DNA of 64,000 nucleotides from Falsarthrobacter nasiphocae (GCF_031456275.1 NZ_JAVDUI010000001.1:1-64000); one strand, 5' to 3'; counted from the stretch's first letter, positions 23,673 to 33,271 are shown. Program-made: numbers and translations. Notes: generated by a model not told the origin, from the sequence alone.

Positions 23673-25103
23673 ATGACTCACTCTTCCTCTTCTGACCTCT
23701 CAGCGGCCCAGGCGCAAGAACTCGTGGACCGGGAGTTCGACTCTGTCCTGGCCGAGCTCAAGGACCTCGTGGCCATCCCGGGCATCGCCTGGGAGTCCTT
23801 CGATCCTGCTGATCTCGGGCGCTCGGCCGAGGCCGTCGCCGAGCTCGCGCGCCAGGCGGGTTTCAGCGACGTCGCCATCCACAGGGCCGAGACCACACTT
23901 GACGGCAAGCCGTTCACCGGCGGACCGGCCGTCATCGCGACGATTCCCGCGCCCGAAGGCGCACCGACCGTCCTCCTCTACGCACACCACGACGTCCAGC
24001 CGCCGCAGGACCGCGCGCTCTGGGACACCGAGCCCTTCGTGGCCACGGAGAAGAACGGCCGCCTCTACGGGCGCGGCGCCGCGGATGACAAGGCCGGGAT
24101 CATGGTCCACATCGCCGCCGTGCGCACCCTCCTCAAGCACTTCGGCGGTCGACTGCCCGTCGGCGTGACCCTCTTTGTCGAGGGAGAGGAGGAGGCGGGG
24201 TCCCCGACCTTCCGGGCCTTCCTCGACGAGCACCGGGACGAGCTCCGGGCGGACGCGATTGTCGTCGCCGATTCCAGCAACTGGGTGGTGGGCACCCCCG
24301 CCCTGACGACCTCCCTGCGCGGGCTCGTCGACGGTGTCGTTCGCGTGCGCGTTGCGGAGCACGCGTCCCACTCGGGCATGTTCGGCGGGCCGGTTCTCGA
24401 CGCGCTGACCGTGCTGGGCCGGGTCATCGCGAGCCTCCACGACGAGAATGGCGACGTCGCCGTCAAGGGACTCCACGTGCGGGAGGCGGAGGCGAGCGTC
24501 GAGTACCCAGAGGCGGACTTCGCTCGGGACGCCGGGCTGCTCGGCTCCTCCCGTCTCGCAGGCTCCGGCGCGCTGACCTCGCGCCTGTGGAACAAGCCCG
24601 CGCTCTCGGTCATCGGGATCGACGCTCCGAGCGTCGCTGTCGCGTCCAATACGCTCCTGAGCGAGGCACGGGCCAAGCTCAGCCTGCGGATCGCGCCGGG
24701 GGAGCGGCCTGAGCAGGCCATGAAGGCCCTCGCCGCCCACATTGAGGCGCTCGACGTCTTCGGTGCGGAGATTGCGTTCGAGCCGGGGGAGGCCGGGCAG
24801 CCCTTCCAGACGGACACCTCCGCGCCTTACGCGCAGACCATGCTGTCCGCCCTCGGGGAGGCGTTCGGAACCGATGCCGTCGAGACCGGCCTCGGCGGAT
24901 CCATTCCCTTCATTGCGGACCTCAAGGAGGTCTACCCGGCCGTCGAGATCCTCGTGACCGGCGTCGAGGACCCGGACTCTCGTGCTCACTCCGCGAACGA
25001 GTCCCTCGATCTCGGGGACTTCCGCAAGGCCATCGTCGCGGAGACGCTCCTCCTCGCGCGCGCTGCAAGCGTCCGGGAAGAATCGGGGCCTTCGGAGCGT
25101 TGA
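23673..25103 (+). CDS. M20/M25/M40 family dipeptidase
   Basis: Zinc-dependent exopeptidase. 476 aa; metal motif LLYAHHDVQPPQD near residue 105, RLYGRGAADDKAG near 135, the catalytic EGEEEAGSP, and a dimerisation lid with AEHASHSGMFGG. Similar to PepV/CPG2-like dipeptidases; substrate unknown. The frame stays open to 23151 antisense to DUF3043, but ATG 23673 has GGGAG upstream and TACCCT 7 nt before it, matching the family start. The next gene follows after about 70 nt. Confidence 0.9.
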   Translation: MTHSSSSDLSAAQAQELVDREFDSVLAELKDLVAIPGIAWESFDPADLGRSAEAVAELARQAGFSDVAIHRAETTLDGKPFTGGPAVIATIPAPEGAPTVLLYAHHDVQPPQDRALWDTEPFVATEKNGRLYGRGAADDKAGIMVHIAAVRTLLKHFGGRLPVGVTLFVEGEEEAGSPTFRAFLDEHRDELRADAIVVADSSNWVVGTPALTTSLRGLVDGVVRVRVAEHASHSGMFGGPVLDALTVLGRVIASLHDENGDVAVKGLHVREAEASVEYPEADFARDAGLLGSSRLAGSGALTSRLWNKPALSVIGIDAPSVAVASNTLLSEARAKLSLRIAPGERPEQAMKALAAHIEALDVFGAEIAFEPGEAGQPFQTDTSAPYAQTMLSALGEAFGTDAVETGLGGSIPFIADLKEVYPAVEILVTGVEDPDSRAHSANESLDLGDFRKAIVAETLLLARAASVREESGPSER

Positions 25104-25172
25104 CAGATAGACTGGAGAAGACGACGACGACACTTGCCGCCGAACCACGGCGCCGCAGGGAAAGGAGTGCCC

Positions 25173-25535
25173 ATGAGCACTGACGTTTCCGAGAAGACCG
25201 AGATGCCGACCCACGAGGTCGCCCTCTCCGACGTTGCGGCTGAGAAGGTCCGCAGCCTCCTCGCCCAGGAAGGCCGGGACGACCTCCGCCTCCGCGTGGC
25301 CGTTCAGCCGGGCGGCTGCTCGGGCCTCATCTACCAGCTCTACTTCGACGAGCGCATCCTTGACGGAGACGCGGTCCGCGACTTCGACGGCGTCGAGGTC
25401 GTCGTCGACAAGATGAGCGTTCCTTACCTCTCGGGCGCTTCCATCGACTTCGAGGACACGATCTCGAAGCAGGGCTTCACGATCGACAACCCCAACGCTG
25501 AGGGATCCTGCGCCTGCGGAGACTCGTTCCACTAG
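25173..25535 (+). CDS. A-type iron-sulfur cluster carrier (HesB/IscA/ErpA family)
   Basis: Small scaffold/carrier delivering Fe-S clusters. 120 aa; conserved QPGGCSGLIYQLYFDE with the first cysteine and the C-terminal EGSCACGDSF with the paired cysteines. GASIDFEDTI lies between, and all three ligand cysteines are present. ATG 25173 is preceded by AAAGGAG. A strong terminator lies 16 nt past the stop. ErpA is the likely equivalent in actinobacteria, but IscA cannot be excluded. Confidence 0.9.
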   Translation: MSTDVSEKTEMPTHEVALSDVAAEKVRSLLAQEGRDDLRLRVAVQPGGCSGLIYQLYFDERILDGDAVRDFDGVEVVVDKMSVPYLSGASIDFEDTISKQGFTIDNPNAEGSCACGDSFH

Positions 25536-25550
25536 GGACGCCCCTCTCCG

Positions 25551-25592
25551 AAAGCCCCTCCCCGCCGCCTCGCCGCAGCGGGGAGGGGCTTT
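25551..25592 (+). terminator. Rho-independent terminator
   Basis: A 15-bp perfect stem (25551-25565 with 25578-25592) with a 12-nt loop ends in TTT, just after the Fe-S carrier gene. The A-tract on the left arm makes it bidirectional in form. Confidence 0.85.
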
Positions 25593-25695
25593 GTCATGTG
25601 CAGGGCGGTCAGGGCCGACAGCCGCGCCACGCTGAACTAAGTGCACAATCCGGGCCCAAGCCGGGTAAGCTCTACGATGAGTAGTAATAGACCGT

Positions 25696-25713
25696 GAAAG
25701 TCCTGTGACTTTC
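25696..25713 (+). repeat. Short hairpin in the ctaC leader region
   Basis: GAAAGTC (25696-25702) and GACTTTC (25707-25713) form a 7-bp stem with a 4-nt loop about 70 nt upstream of ctaC. It may lie in the 5' untranslated region. Role unknown. Confidence 0.35.
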
Positions 25714-25784
25714 GGCCCGCACTCCCCGGTTTGCCTCCAGGCACTGGTAGAGACGGCGGGAACTTCAACAGAAAGGGCCGTTAC

Positions 25785-26642
25785 GTGGGTTCGCAAGAAC
25801 GTACGGAGCGCGGAGGCCGCAAGCTCCTCAAGATCGCGGCAGTCATGCCCCTCGCTGCGCTCGCGCTCTCGGGCTGCACCGAAGAGGCCAAGCGCGGGTG
25901 GATGCCGGCAGAGCCGGGCACGACCAACCACACGGACGCGCTGACGTCGCTGTGGGTCCACTCGTGGATTGCCGCGCTGGCGGTCGGCCTCATCACCTGG
26001 GGCCTCCTGCTGTGGTGCCTCGTCGCGTACCGGCGTCGCAAGAACGACGTCGGCTTCCCGCGCCAGATCTCCTACAACCTTCCCCTCGAGATCCTCTACA
26101 CGGCCCTGCCGCTGTTCATGGTTTTCGTCCTCTTCTACTTCACCGACAAGACGCAGCGCCAGGTGGACGCTCGCGTCGAGAACCCTGACGTGAAGGTCAA
26201 GGTCTTCGGCAAGCAGTGGGCGTGGGACTTCAACTACGACTACCAGGGCGAGAAGCACTACTTCCAGGGCACCCAGGCGCACCTGTCTCCCACGGGCGAG
26301 ACGGGCGTCGAGAAGACCCTCCCCACGCTGTACCTGCCCGAGAACAAGAGTGTCGAGTTCCAGCTGGAGTCCCGCGACGTCATCCACTCGTTCTGGATCC
26401 CGCAGTTCCTCCAGAAGCGTGACATGATCCCGGGTCACACGAACTACATCACGCTGACCCCGCAGCGGGCCGGCACGTACCAGGGCAAGTGCGCCGAACT
26501 CTGCGGCGAGTACCACTCTGAGATGCTCTTCAACGTCGTCGTCCTTCCTGAGGACCAGTTCAAGGCCAAGATGGCTGAGCTGCCCAAGGGCGAGGTTGGC
26601 GAAGAGTACAACCGCAAGCCGACCACCACGAACTCGAACTAG
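25785..26642 (+). CDS. ctaC: Cytochrome c oxidase subunit II
   Basis: CuA-bearing subunit of the aa3 oxidase that takes electrons from the bc1 complex. 285 aa; lipoprotein signal with lipobox LALSGC (Cys31), two membrane helices ([20 protein letters not shown] and [19 protein letters not shown]), and a periplasmic cupredoxin domain with the CuA motif [15 protein letters not shown] 25785 has GAAAGGG 8 nt upstream and is preferred over the upstream ATG. ctaD follows after 11 nt. The leader contains a small hairpin. Confidence 0.94.
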   Translation: MGSQERTERGGRKLLKIAAVMPLAALALSGCTEEAKRGWMPAEPGTTNHTDALTSLWVHSWIAALAVGLITWGLLLWCLVAYRRRKNDVGFPRQISYNLPLEILYTALPLFMVFVLFYFTDKTQRQVDARVENPDVKVKVFGKQWAWDFNYDYQGEKHYFQGTQAHLSPTGETGVEKTLPTLYLPENKSVEFQLESRDVIHSFWIPQFLQKRDMIPGHTNYITLTPQRAGTYQGKCAELCGEYHSEMLFNVVVLPEDQFKAKMAELPKGEVGEEYNRKPTTTNSN

Positions 26643-26653
26643 GTGAGCTTCGC

Positions 26654-28348
26654 ATGACAACGTATGAATACAGGGGGCATTCGGGGGCTGCTGTCGACGC
26701 CCCGCGCGTGGTCCCGAAGTCCAAGGGCCGCATCCTCGTCAACTGGATCACCTCGACTGATCACAAGACGATCGGCTACATGTACCTGATCGCCTCCTTC
26801 ATCTTCTTCTGCTTCGGCGGCGTGATGGCTCTGCTCATCCGCTTCGAGCTCTTCGAGCCCGGCATGCAGATCCTTCAGACGAAGGAGCAGTACAACCAGC
26901 TCTTCACCATGCACGGCACGATCATGCTGCTCATGTTCGCCACGCCGCTTTTCGCTGGCTTCGCGAACATCATCATGCCGCTGCAGATCGGCGCACCCGA
27001 CGTCGCCTTCCCGCGACTCAACGCGCTGGCCTTCTGGTTCTTCCTCTTCGGCTCGATCATCGCCTGCGCCGGCTTCATCGCCCCGCAGGGTGCGGCCTCC
27101 TTCGGATGGTTCGCGTACGCGCCGCTCTCGAGCACGACCTACTCGCCTGGCCTCGGCGGTGACCTCTGGGTCTTCGGCCTCGGCCTCTCCGGCTTCGGCA
27201 CCATCCTCGGTGGCGTCAACTTCATCACGACGATCATCTGCATGCGCGCACCGGGCATGACGATGTGGCGCATGCCGATCTTCACCTGGAACACCCTCGT
27301 GACGGGCATCCTCATCCTCATGGCGTTCCCGCCGCTCGCGTCGGCGCTCTTCGCGCTCGGCATGGACCGCCGTTTCGGTGGTCACGTGTTCGACCCGGAG
27401 TCCGGTGGAGCCGTCCTGTGGCAGCACCTCTTCTGGTTCTTCGGCCACCCCGAGGTGTACATCATCGCCCTGCCGTTCTTCGGCATCGTCTCGGAGATCT
27501 TCCCGGTCTTCTCCCGGAAGCCGATCTTCGGCTACAAGGGCCTCGTGTACGCGACGCTCGCCATCGCCGCCCTCTCTGTCACCGTGTGGGCGCACCACAT
27601 GTACGTGACGGGCGCGGTCATGCTGCCGTTCTTCTCGTTCATGACGATGCTCATCGCGGTTCCGACCGGCGTGAAGTTCTTCAACTGGATCGGCACCATG
27701 TGGCGCGGCTCCATCACGTTCGAGACGCCCATGCTGTGGAGCCTCGGCTTCCTCGTGACGTTCCTCTTCGGCGGTCTGACCGGTGTCATCCTGTCCTCCC
27801 CGCCGATGGACTACCACCTCTCGGACACGTACTTCGTCGTGGCTCACTTCCACTACGTGATCTTCGGTACGGTCGTGTTCGCGATGTTCGCGGGCTTCTA
27901 CTTCTGGTGGCCCAAGTTCACCGGGCGCATGCTCAACGAGCGCCTCGGCAAGATCCACTTCTGGCTCCTGTTCGTGGGCTTCCACGGCACCTTCCTCATC
28001 CAGCACTGGCTGGGCGTCATGGGCATGCCGCGCCGCTACGCGGACTACCTGCCTGAGGACGGGTTCACCGACATGAACCAGCTCTCGACGGTGTTCTCGA
28101 TCATCCTGGGCCTGTCGATGGTTCCTTGGTTCATCAACGTCTGGAAGACGGCCACGAGCGCCCCCAAGGTGGAAGTGGACGACCCGTGGGGCTTCGGTGC
28201 CTCGCTCGAGTGGGCAACGTCCTGCCCGCCGCCGCGACACAACTTCACCTCGCTGCCGCGCATCCGCTCGGAGCGTCCCGCCCTTGACCTGCACCACCCG
28301 GAGCTCATTCCGGTGGGTCACGGTGCCGATGACCGGAAGGATGGCTAG
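26654..28348 (+). CDS. ctaD: Cytochrome c oxidase subunit I
   Basis: Catalytic heme a/a3-CuB subunit. 564 aa, about twelve membrane helices. Conserved blocks: [20 protein letters not shown] with the heme a histidine, [19 protein letters not shown] with the CuB histidine and the cross-linking tyrosine region, [20 protein letters not shown] with the two CuB histidines, and [11 protein letters not shown] with the heme ligands. AGGTGAG precedes the ATG. It is followed by ctaF after 3 nt. Confidence 0.97.
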   Translation: MTTYEYRGHSGAAVDAPRVVPKSKGRILVNWITSTDHKTIGYMYLIASFIFFCFGGVMALLIRFELFEPGMQILQTKEQYNQLFTMHGTIMLLMFATPLFAGFANIIMPLQIGAPDVAFPRLNALAFWFFLFGSIIACAGFIAPQGAASFGWFAYAPLSSTTYSPGLGGDLWVFGLGLSGFGTILGGVNFITTIICMRAPGMTMWRMPIFTWNTLVTGILILMAFPPLASALFALGMDRRFGGHVFDPESGGAVLWQHLFWFFGHPEVYIIALPFFGIVSEIFPVFSRKPIFGYKGLVYATLAIAALSVTVWAHHMYVTGAVMLPFFSFMTMLIAVPTGVKFFNWIGTMWRGSITFETPMLWSLGFLVTFLFGGLTGVILSSPPMDYHLSDTYFVVAHFHYVIFGTVVFAMFAGFYFWWPKFTGRMLNERLGKIHFWLLFVGFHGTFLIQHWLGVMGMPRRYADYLPEDGFTDMNQLSTVFSIILGLSMVPWFINVWKTATSAPKVEVDDPWGFGASLEWATSCPPPRHNFTSLPRIRSERPALDLHHPELIPVGHGADDRKDG

Positions 28349-28351
28349 TCC

Positions 28352-28756
28352 ATGAAGATCGAATCCAACATCTTCCTCTTCCTCGTCCCGTTCTTCCTGG
28401 TTGTGGGCGTTGTCTACGGCTTCATGACCGAGTGGACCGAGTGGGTCGGCATGCTGGCCATCCCGGTCACGGGCCTCATGGCCCTCATGATCGGGTTCTA
28501 CCTGAGTTCTAACGCTCGCCGTCTGGACGGCCTCCGCCCGGAGGACCGCCTCGACGCCGAGATCCACGAGGGCTCCGGCGAGCAGGGTCTGTTCAGCCCC
28601 TGGTCGTGGTGGCCGCTCGTCCTGGCCCTCGGTGCCGCTGGCGCCTTCCTTGGCCTGGCCATGGGCTGGTGGGTCTTCTTCATCGCCGCTGGCATCGGCG
28701 TTGTCGGCGTCATCGGCTGGGTGTACGAGTACAGCCGCGGCGACCACGCGCACTAG
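28352..28756 (+). CDS. ctaF: Cytochrome c oxidase subunit IV (actinobacterial CtaF)
   Basis: 134-aa accessory subunit found with actinobacterial aa3 oxidases. Four predicted membrane segments in two pairs (IFLFLVPFFLVVGVVYGFM, WVGMLAIPVTGLMALMIGFY, then WWPLVLALGAAGAFLGLAMG and WVFFIAAGIGVVGVIGWVYEY) separated by a charged loop (RRLDGLRPEDRLDAEIHEGSG). Last gene of ctaC-ctaD-ctaF, starting 3 nt after ctaD, with a hairpin terminator about 25 nt downstream. Confidence 0.92.
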   Translation: MKIESNIFLFLVPFFLVVGVVYGFMTEWTEWVGMLAIPVTGLMALMIGFYLSSNARRLDGLRPEDRLDAEIHEGSGEQGLFSPWSWWPLVLALGAAGAFLGLAMGWWVFFIAAGIGVVGVIGWVYEYSRGDHAH

Positions 28757-28780
28757 TCACCTGCTGGCTCTAGTCAGCAT

Positions 28781-28819
28781 GCGAGGCCCTCATCCGGATG
28801 ATCCGGGTGGGGGCCTCGC
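28781..28819 (+). terminator. Hairpin terminator after ctaF
   Basis: GCGAGGCCCTCATCCGGA and its near-perfect complement TCCGGGTGGGGGCCTCGC form a long GC stem with G-T pairs about 25 nt after the ctaF stop. There is no clear T-run, only CCCCGTCTCTCC. Confidence 0.7.
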
Positions 28820-29102
28820 CCCGTCTCTCCGCCGTGCATCCCCAATGGCGCCATGGGTCGCGCTTGGGGGCCAGCGGCGCTGCGAGCAATGCGTGTAGCC
28901 CTTACAGCCCCTAGCGCGGCCCCGCATGCCACCTCTGCACGCGCGCGCCGCACGCCGCCCGTCCACGCGGCCCCTCCACGCGCCCCACTCAAGCCACCCC
29001 TCCACGAGGCCCACGTGCGACATCTCCGGTTCGCGTGCGGAAGATTCACGCCGTCGAGGCCATGCGTTCACGTCACGGCTCAGGCAAGCTGGTTCGCGTC
29101 CG

Positions 29103-29115
29103 TAGGATAGAAAGC
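29103..29115 (+). promoter_or_regulatory. Leaderless-type -10 box of the GntR regulator
   Basis: TAGGAT at 29103-29108 is followed by seven bases and then ATG 29116, placing the expected transcription start at the start codon. There is no Shine-Dalgarno. Confidence 0.55.
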
Positions 29116-29886
29116 ATGGTGGAGCGGAAAACAGTCCAGTCGAAGCCCGAGTCCGTCCGCCGTCATCTGCTCGATCTCCTCGACGGCCTGGGCGACAGTG
29201 TGGACATGGCCCTGCCTTCGGAGCGCCAACTGGCTGCCGAACTCGGTGTGGCCCGCATGACCCTTCGGAAGGCCATTGACGCCCTCGTCGAGGAGGGCCG
29301 AGTCGTCCGCATCGTCGGCAAGGGCACCTTTGCCCTGCCAGAGAAGACCGCGCTTGAACCCAAGCTGACCGGTTACTCGGAGGAGATGCGTCGCCGCGGC
29401 ATGGAGCCTGACTCGGAGCTGCTTGCGTTCGACCAAGTCCCCGCACCCATGGCGCTTGCGCGTGAGATGGGCCTGGGCGCCGGCGCGCCGCTCGTGCGCT
29501 ACAAGCGCCTCATGCTGGCTGACGGCGCCCCCATGACCGTGGACGAGAACTTCATCCCCCTCCGCCTTGTGCCCGGCATCCTCCAGGGCCCTGCACCGAC
29601 CTCCTTGTACCGCATCCTCAGCGAGGACTACGGCCTCCACATGGACTGGGGCGAGGACACGATCACGGCCTCCGCCGCGACAGCGACGCTCTCGAGGCAG
29701 CTTCGCGTCGAGCTCGGGGCTCCGCTCCTCAGGGTCCAGCGCCGCGCCTACGTTCGCGAGAGCCTCGTCGACTATTCCGTCTCCTACTATCGCGCGGACC
29801 GCTATAGCATTTCTGTGCCCCTGAGGCGCCCTGGACAGCGGCGTTACTCCCCGCGCGTCACGCAGAGCCCCCTGGGGCCGCGCTAG
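29116..29886 (+). CDS. GntR family transcriptional regulator (HutC/UTRA subfamily)
   Basis: 256 aa. An N-terminal winged helix-turn-helix (LPSERQLAAELGVARMTLRK, then LVEEGRVVRIVGKGTFAL) covers residues 1-75, followed by a UTRA effector-binding domain (about 90-240) with RYKRLMLADGAPMTVDENFIP. The overall form resembles DasR/NagR-type regulators of amino-sugar metabolism, but no sugar gene is nearby, so the ligand is unknown. It stands alone between the two respiratory clusters; nothing in the sequence shows that it controls them. Start ATG 29116 is set by the -10 box 7 nt upstream. Confidence 0.88.
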   Translation: MVERKTVQSKPESVRRHLLDLLDGLGDSVDMALPSERQLAAELGVARMTLRKAIDALVEEGRVVRIVGKGTFALPEKTALEPKLTGYSEEMRRRGMEPDSELLAFDQVPAPMALAREMGLGAGAPLVRYKRLMLADGAPMTVDENFIPLRLVPGILQGPAPTSLYRILSEDYGLHMDWGEDTITASAATATLSRQLRVELGAPLLRVQRRAYVRESLVDYSVSYYRADRYSISVPLRRPGQRRYSPRVTQSPLGPR

Positions 29887-30406
29887 GGGCACTGGACGAC
29901 GGCGCGGCCGCGTCTATCCCCATAGCCATCGCGAGAAGGCGTCCACGGGCCCCACAACGGCCAGACATGGGCCGGCTCGTCCTGCACGGGACCTCGGGCC
30001 ACCAACGTGGCGGTGCTACCTGCGCCCACGTCACGGCCAGACGCGGCCAGACGCGAGACTGGGGGAGCAGGGGGCAACTGCCGTTGTTCCCCGAGGCCCG
30101 CCAGCTGAGGACGCCTGTTCACTCTGGAGCCTGGTGCGAGACTCGCGGCCGCGAAACGCGGCTGCTTCGGCCGAACCACGCCACCTTTCCGGGTTCTCCT
30201 CGGTGACATCGGGCGTCGTTCCAGACGTGGCTGTGTCGTTCATGCCGCCGACCGACACCGTTGGGCCACGGGGACCCGCCACCCAGCTCGCGTCAGGGGC
30301 TCCCAGAGGTCGGCGCTGGCTGGTCGCGCAGTTCCTGCGGTCCCTTAGGCGGCGCCACCGCACCACGCCAACCCCGCTGTGGATGCGCCAGGCGTGTTTG
30401 AGAATG
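29887..30406. other. Non-coding stretch downstream of the GntR gene
   Basis: About 520 nt between the GntR stop and the qcrB terminator. The open frames here are Arg/Pro/Ser-rich composition artefacts without start signals. No RNA gene, repeat or insertion sequence is evident. Confidence 0.55.
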
Positions 30407-30449
30407 CGAGAAGGGCCCGCCGCGCGTGATGCGCAGCGGGCCCTTCTCG
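30407..30449 (-). terminator. Terminator downstream of qcrB
   Basis: A 14-bp perfect stem (30407-30420 with 30436-30449) and a 15-nt loop lie 40 nt past the qcrB stop. Confidence 0.8.
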
Positions 30450-30488
30450 ATACGGTCAGCTGGTCAGCTGGCCGATGTGGCGCCCAGA

Positions 30489-32165
30489 CTAGTGGCCGAT
30501 CGCCTTGTGCGAGCCAGCGGACTCGACCTCGGCGGCATGCCCGTGGTGGGCGGCCTCGAGCTCGGCCGGGGTGACCGGGAGAACTCGGTCCTCGAAGAAG
30601 AGGCGGGACAGGCGTCCGCGGAGCTTTTCCTTGAGGGTGAGGTTGCCGTCGATGTCGGGCGTCGCCGGGATGACCTCGTACGAGTTGAAGTGAACGAGGC
30701 GGTGACGCTTGTAGGGGTCAAGTGCCTCGTGCATTTCCTGGTACTCACCGTGGGGGAGCCGAACGAGTCGACCCGTCTCACGGCCGTGGAGCACGATCTC
30801 GCGGTCCTTGCGCTGCAGGGAGAGGCAGACGCGCTGGGTGATGATGAAACCGAGGATCGGGCCGAGGAAGAACAGCGCCCGAAGCCAGTAGGTCACATCG
30901 TTGAGGGACACGCGGAAGTGCGTGGCAATGAGGTCAGAGCTTGCTGCTGCCCAAAGCGTGCAGTAGAAGATGAAACCGGCAACGCCGACGGCCGTGCGGA
31001 ACGGTGCATTGCGCGGGCGGTCCAGCACGTGGTGCTCGCGGTTGTCCTTCGTGACCCACCGCTCGATCCACGGCCAGGTGAAGAGAAGGCCGAGGATGAG
31101 GAGAGCGGGGCCGAGGGCCGGCAGGAGAACGTTCAGGACGAACGTGTTCGCGCCCCACGGGAAGCGAACGTTGCGCTCGAAGCTGAAGTCGCCCAGGACG
31201 CCCGGCATGAGGCGGAGTGCGCCATCGACCCAGCCGATGTACCAGTCAGGCTGCGTACCGGCGGACACGGGGGAGGGATCGTACGGGCCGTAGTTCCAGA
31301 TCGGGTTGATCGTGAAGAAGCCTGCAAGAACCGCGATGATGCCGAAGACGATGAAGAAGAAGCCGCCGGCCTTCGCTGCGTACACAGGGCCGACAGGGAA
31401 GCCGACAACGTTCTCGTTGGTGCGACCCGGGCCGGGGTACTGCGTGTGCTTGTGCACCACAACCATGAAGAGGTGGATGACGATCATCAGGAGGATGATG
31501 GCCGGCACCAGGAGGATGTGGAGCACGTAGAGGCGGCCGATGATGTCCGTACCCGGGAACTCGCCACCGAAGAGGAAGAGAGAGATGTACGTGCCGACGA
31601 TCGGGATCGACTTGATGACGCCGTCGATGATGCGAAGGCCGTTGCCCGAGAGGAGGTCATCCGGGAGGGAGTAGCCGGTGAAGCCGGCAGCCATGGCGAG
31701 CACGAGCAGCACGCCACCGACAACCCAGTTGAGCTCACGCGGGCGACGGAAAGCGCCCGTGAAGAACACGCGGAGCATGTGGACGGACACCGAGGCCACA
31801 AACATGAGCGCGGCCCAGTGGTGGACCTGACGCATGAAGAGGCCGCCGCGGATGTCGAACGAGATGTCGAGCGACGACTGGTACGCCACCGACATCTCCA
31901 CACCCTTGAGCTGGACGAAGGACCCGTTGTAGTGGGTCTCGGCCATTGAGGGGTCGAAGAAGAACGTCAAGAACGTGCCCGAGAGGAGCAGGATGACGAA
32001 CGAGTAGAGGGCGACCTCGCCGAACATGAAGGACCAGTGGTCCGGGAAGATCTTGCGCCCGAACTCCTTGACCATGGCAGAGCCACCGGTGCGGGAGTCC
32101 ACGAAGTTCGCAACGCGGCCGAGCTTCGTGGCCGGGACGAACGAGTCGTTGGGAGTATTCGACAT
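30489..32165 (-). CDS. qcrB: Cytochrome bc1 complex cytochrome b subunit
   Basis: Menaquinol-oxidising diheme cytochrome b of the bc1-aa3 supercomplex. 558 aa; the N-terminal helices carry FSFRRPR-like heme surroundings (GGLFMRQVHHWAALMFVASVSVHMLRVFF and VIHLFMVVVHKHTQYPGPGRTNENVVG, broken here, with four heme-ligand histidines). The quinol-site block here is PIWNYGPYDPSPVSAGTQPD followed by WYIGWVDGALRLMPG. The long actinobacterial C-terminal tail is present. Last gene of ctaE-qcrC-qcrA-qcrB, 6 nt after qcrA. Confidence 0.96.
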   Translation of the reverse strand: MSNTPNDSFVPATKLGRVANFVDSRTGGSAMVKEFGRKIFPDHWSFMFGEVALYSFVILLLSGTFLTFFFDPSMAETHYNGSFVQLKGVEMSVAYQSSLDISFDIRGGLFMRQVHHWAALMFVASVSVHMLRVFFTGAFRRPRELNWVVGGVLLVLAMAAGFTGYSLPDDLLSGNGLRIIDGVIKSIPIVGTYISLFLFGGEFPGTDIIGRLYVLHILLVPAIILLMIVIHLFMVVVHKHTQYPGPGRTNENVVGFPVGPVYAAKAGGFFFIVFGIIAVLAGFFTINPIWNYGPYDPSPVSAGTQPDWYIGWVDGALRLMPGVLGDFSFERNVRFPWGANTFVLNVLLPALGPALLILGLLFTWPWIERWVTKDNREHHVLDRPRNAPFRTAVGVAGFIFYCTLWAAASSDLIATHFRVSLNDVTYWLRALFFLGPILGFIITQRVCLSLQRKDREIVLHGRETGRLVRLPHGEYQEMHEALDPYKRHRLVHFNSYEVIPATPDIDGNLTLKEKLRGRLSRLFFEDRVLPVTPAELEAAHHGHAAEVESAGSHKAIGH

Positions 32166-32171
32166 GACTTC

Positions 32172-33191
32172 TTAACCTCGTTCCCAGTACGACGGGCCGA
32201 CGGGCTCGTGGAAGTCGGACTGCGCGACAAGGTAGCCGTCGGCGTCGACCTCGATGGGGAGCTGCGGAAGGGCGTGACCCGCCGGGCCGAAGATGACCTT
32301 GCACTCCTGGGTGAGGTCGAACGTCGACTGGTGGCAGGGGCACAGCAGGTGGTGCGTGTGCTGCTCGTACAGAGCAACGGGGCATCCGACGTGCGTGCAG
32401 ATCTTGGAGTAGGCGACGATGCCGTCCACATGCCAGTTCTCGCGCCCCTCGGAGATCTTCATCTTCGCGGGGTCGAGGCGCATGAGGAGGACGACGGCCT
32501 TGGCCTTCTCGTTGAGCTTGTGCTCAGCCGACTCCAGGTTCTCCGGGATGACGTGGAACGCCGAGCCCAGCTGAACGTCCGCAGCGCGGATGGGCGTGCC
32601 ATCCGGGTCGCGAACGAGCTTGACGCCCTTGGCCCACAGCGTGTGGCGGAGAACGTCGACGTCGACGCTGGGGGAGAGGTCCCGGAAAATCGCAATGGCG
32701 GGGAGCGGGGCCAGGAGGCCAGCGGCAATCAAGGTGTTGCGGATGAGCGGACGGCGGGCAACGCCGGACTCGTCCAGGACCTGGTTGATGATGGCGGCGG
32801 CGTCGCGGCGGTCCTCCTCGGGGCGGATCTCGTGGCGGTCCTCGGCGATCTCGTGGTCCGGCATGAGGCTCTTGGCCCACTGGACGATGCCGATGCCGAT
32901 GCCGAACATGGCGAATGCCGTGCCGAGACCGAGCAGGAGGTTCTGCGTCCGTACACCCGCGATGTGGTCTTCCGGGCTCGGCTTCATGAAGAAGTATCCG
33001 AAGAAGAACAGCAGGGTGCCTACGATGGACAGCACGAAGAAGAAGGCCACGAGCCGCTCCGCGGACTTCGCTGCCCGCGGGTCGATGTCTGTGACCCTGT
33101 CACCGTGAGGGGGAATTCCCGGGTCCGCGAAGCGGTCCGCAGTGTCCTTCTGCGCGACGACTGCGCCGGACGAATCCTTATGCGAGCTCAC
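32172..33191 (-). CDS. qcrA: Cytochrome bc1 complex Rieske iron-sulfur subunit
   Basis: 2Fe-2S protein transferring electrons from quinol to cytochrome c. 339 aa; three N-terminal membrane helices typical of actinobacterial QcrA (LVAFFFVLSIVGTLLFFFGY, LLLGLGTAFAMFGIGIGI, LIRNTLIAAGLLAPLPAIAIF) and a C-terminal Rieske fold with CTHVGC and CPCHQSTFD ligands. GTG start at 33191 with GGAGGA five bases upstream. Confidence 0.95.
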   Translation of the reverse strand: MSSHKDSSGAVVAQKDTADRFADPGIPPHGDRVTDIDPRAAKSAERLVAFFFVLSIVGTLLFFFGYFFMKPSPEDHIAGVRTQNLLLGLGTAFAMFGIGIGIVQWAKSLMPDHEIAEDRHEIRPEEDRRDAAAIINQVLDESGVARRPLIRNTLIAAGLLAPLPAIAIFRDLSPSVDVDVLRHTLWAKGVKLVRDPDGTPIRAADVQLGSAFHVIPENLESAEHKLNEKAKAVVLLMRLDPAKMKISEGRENWHVDGIVAYSKICTHVGCPVALYEQHTHHLLCPCHQSTFDLTQECKVIFGPAGHALPQLPIEVDADGYLVAQSDFHEPVGPSYWERG

Positions 33192-33271
33192 GGTTCCTCC
33201 AATCCATGTTGTCGAGTTGATTTTTCACGTGTTTCGTCATCCTCTAGTGAGGCCTAGGGCCTGGTCTGGTG

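Larger units (their letters stand above)
28757..29115. other. Non-coding stretch between ctaF and the GntR gene
   Basis: 359 nt. It holds the ctaF terminator, a short run of degenerate CCTCCACG/CGTCCACG repeats (about 28960-29010) and, at its right end, the GntR promoter. No convincing coding potential. Confidence 0.6.

Noticed and set aside
23700-26660. 986-codon minus-strand frame opposite the dipeptidase, Fe-S carrier and ctaC
   Set aside because: Composition shadow; three well-conserved genes lie on the other strand and the translation has no recognisable domain.
26639-28753. 704-codon minus-strand frame opposite ctaD and ctaF
   Set aside because: Charged low-complexity product with no family match; ctaD and ctaF are unambiguous.
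28960-29010. CCTCCACG-type repeats as a CRISPR or satellite array
   Set aside because: Only three to four irregular short copies, no fixed spacer length; best regarded as low-complexity GC sequence.
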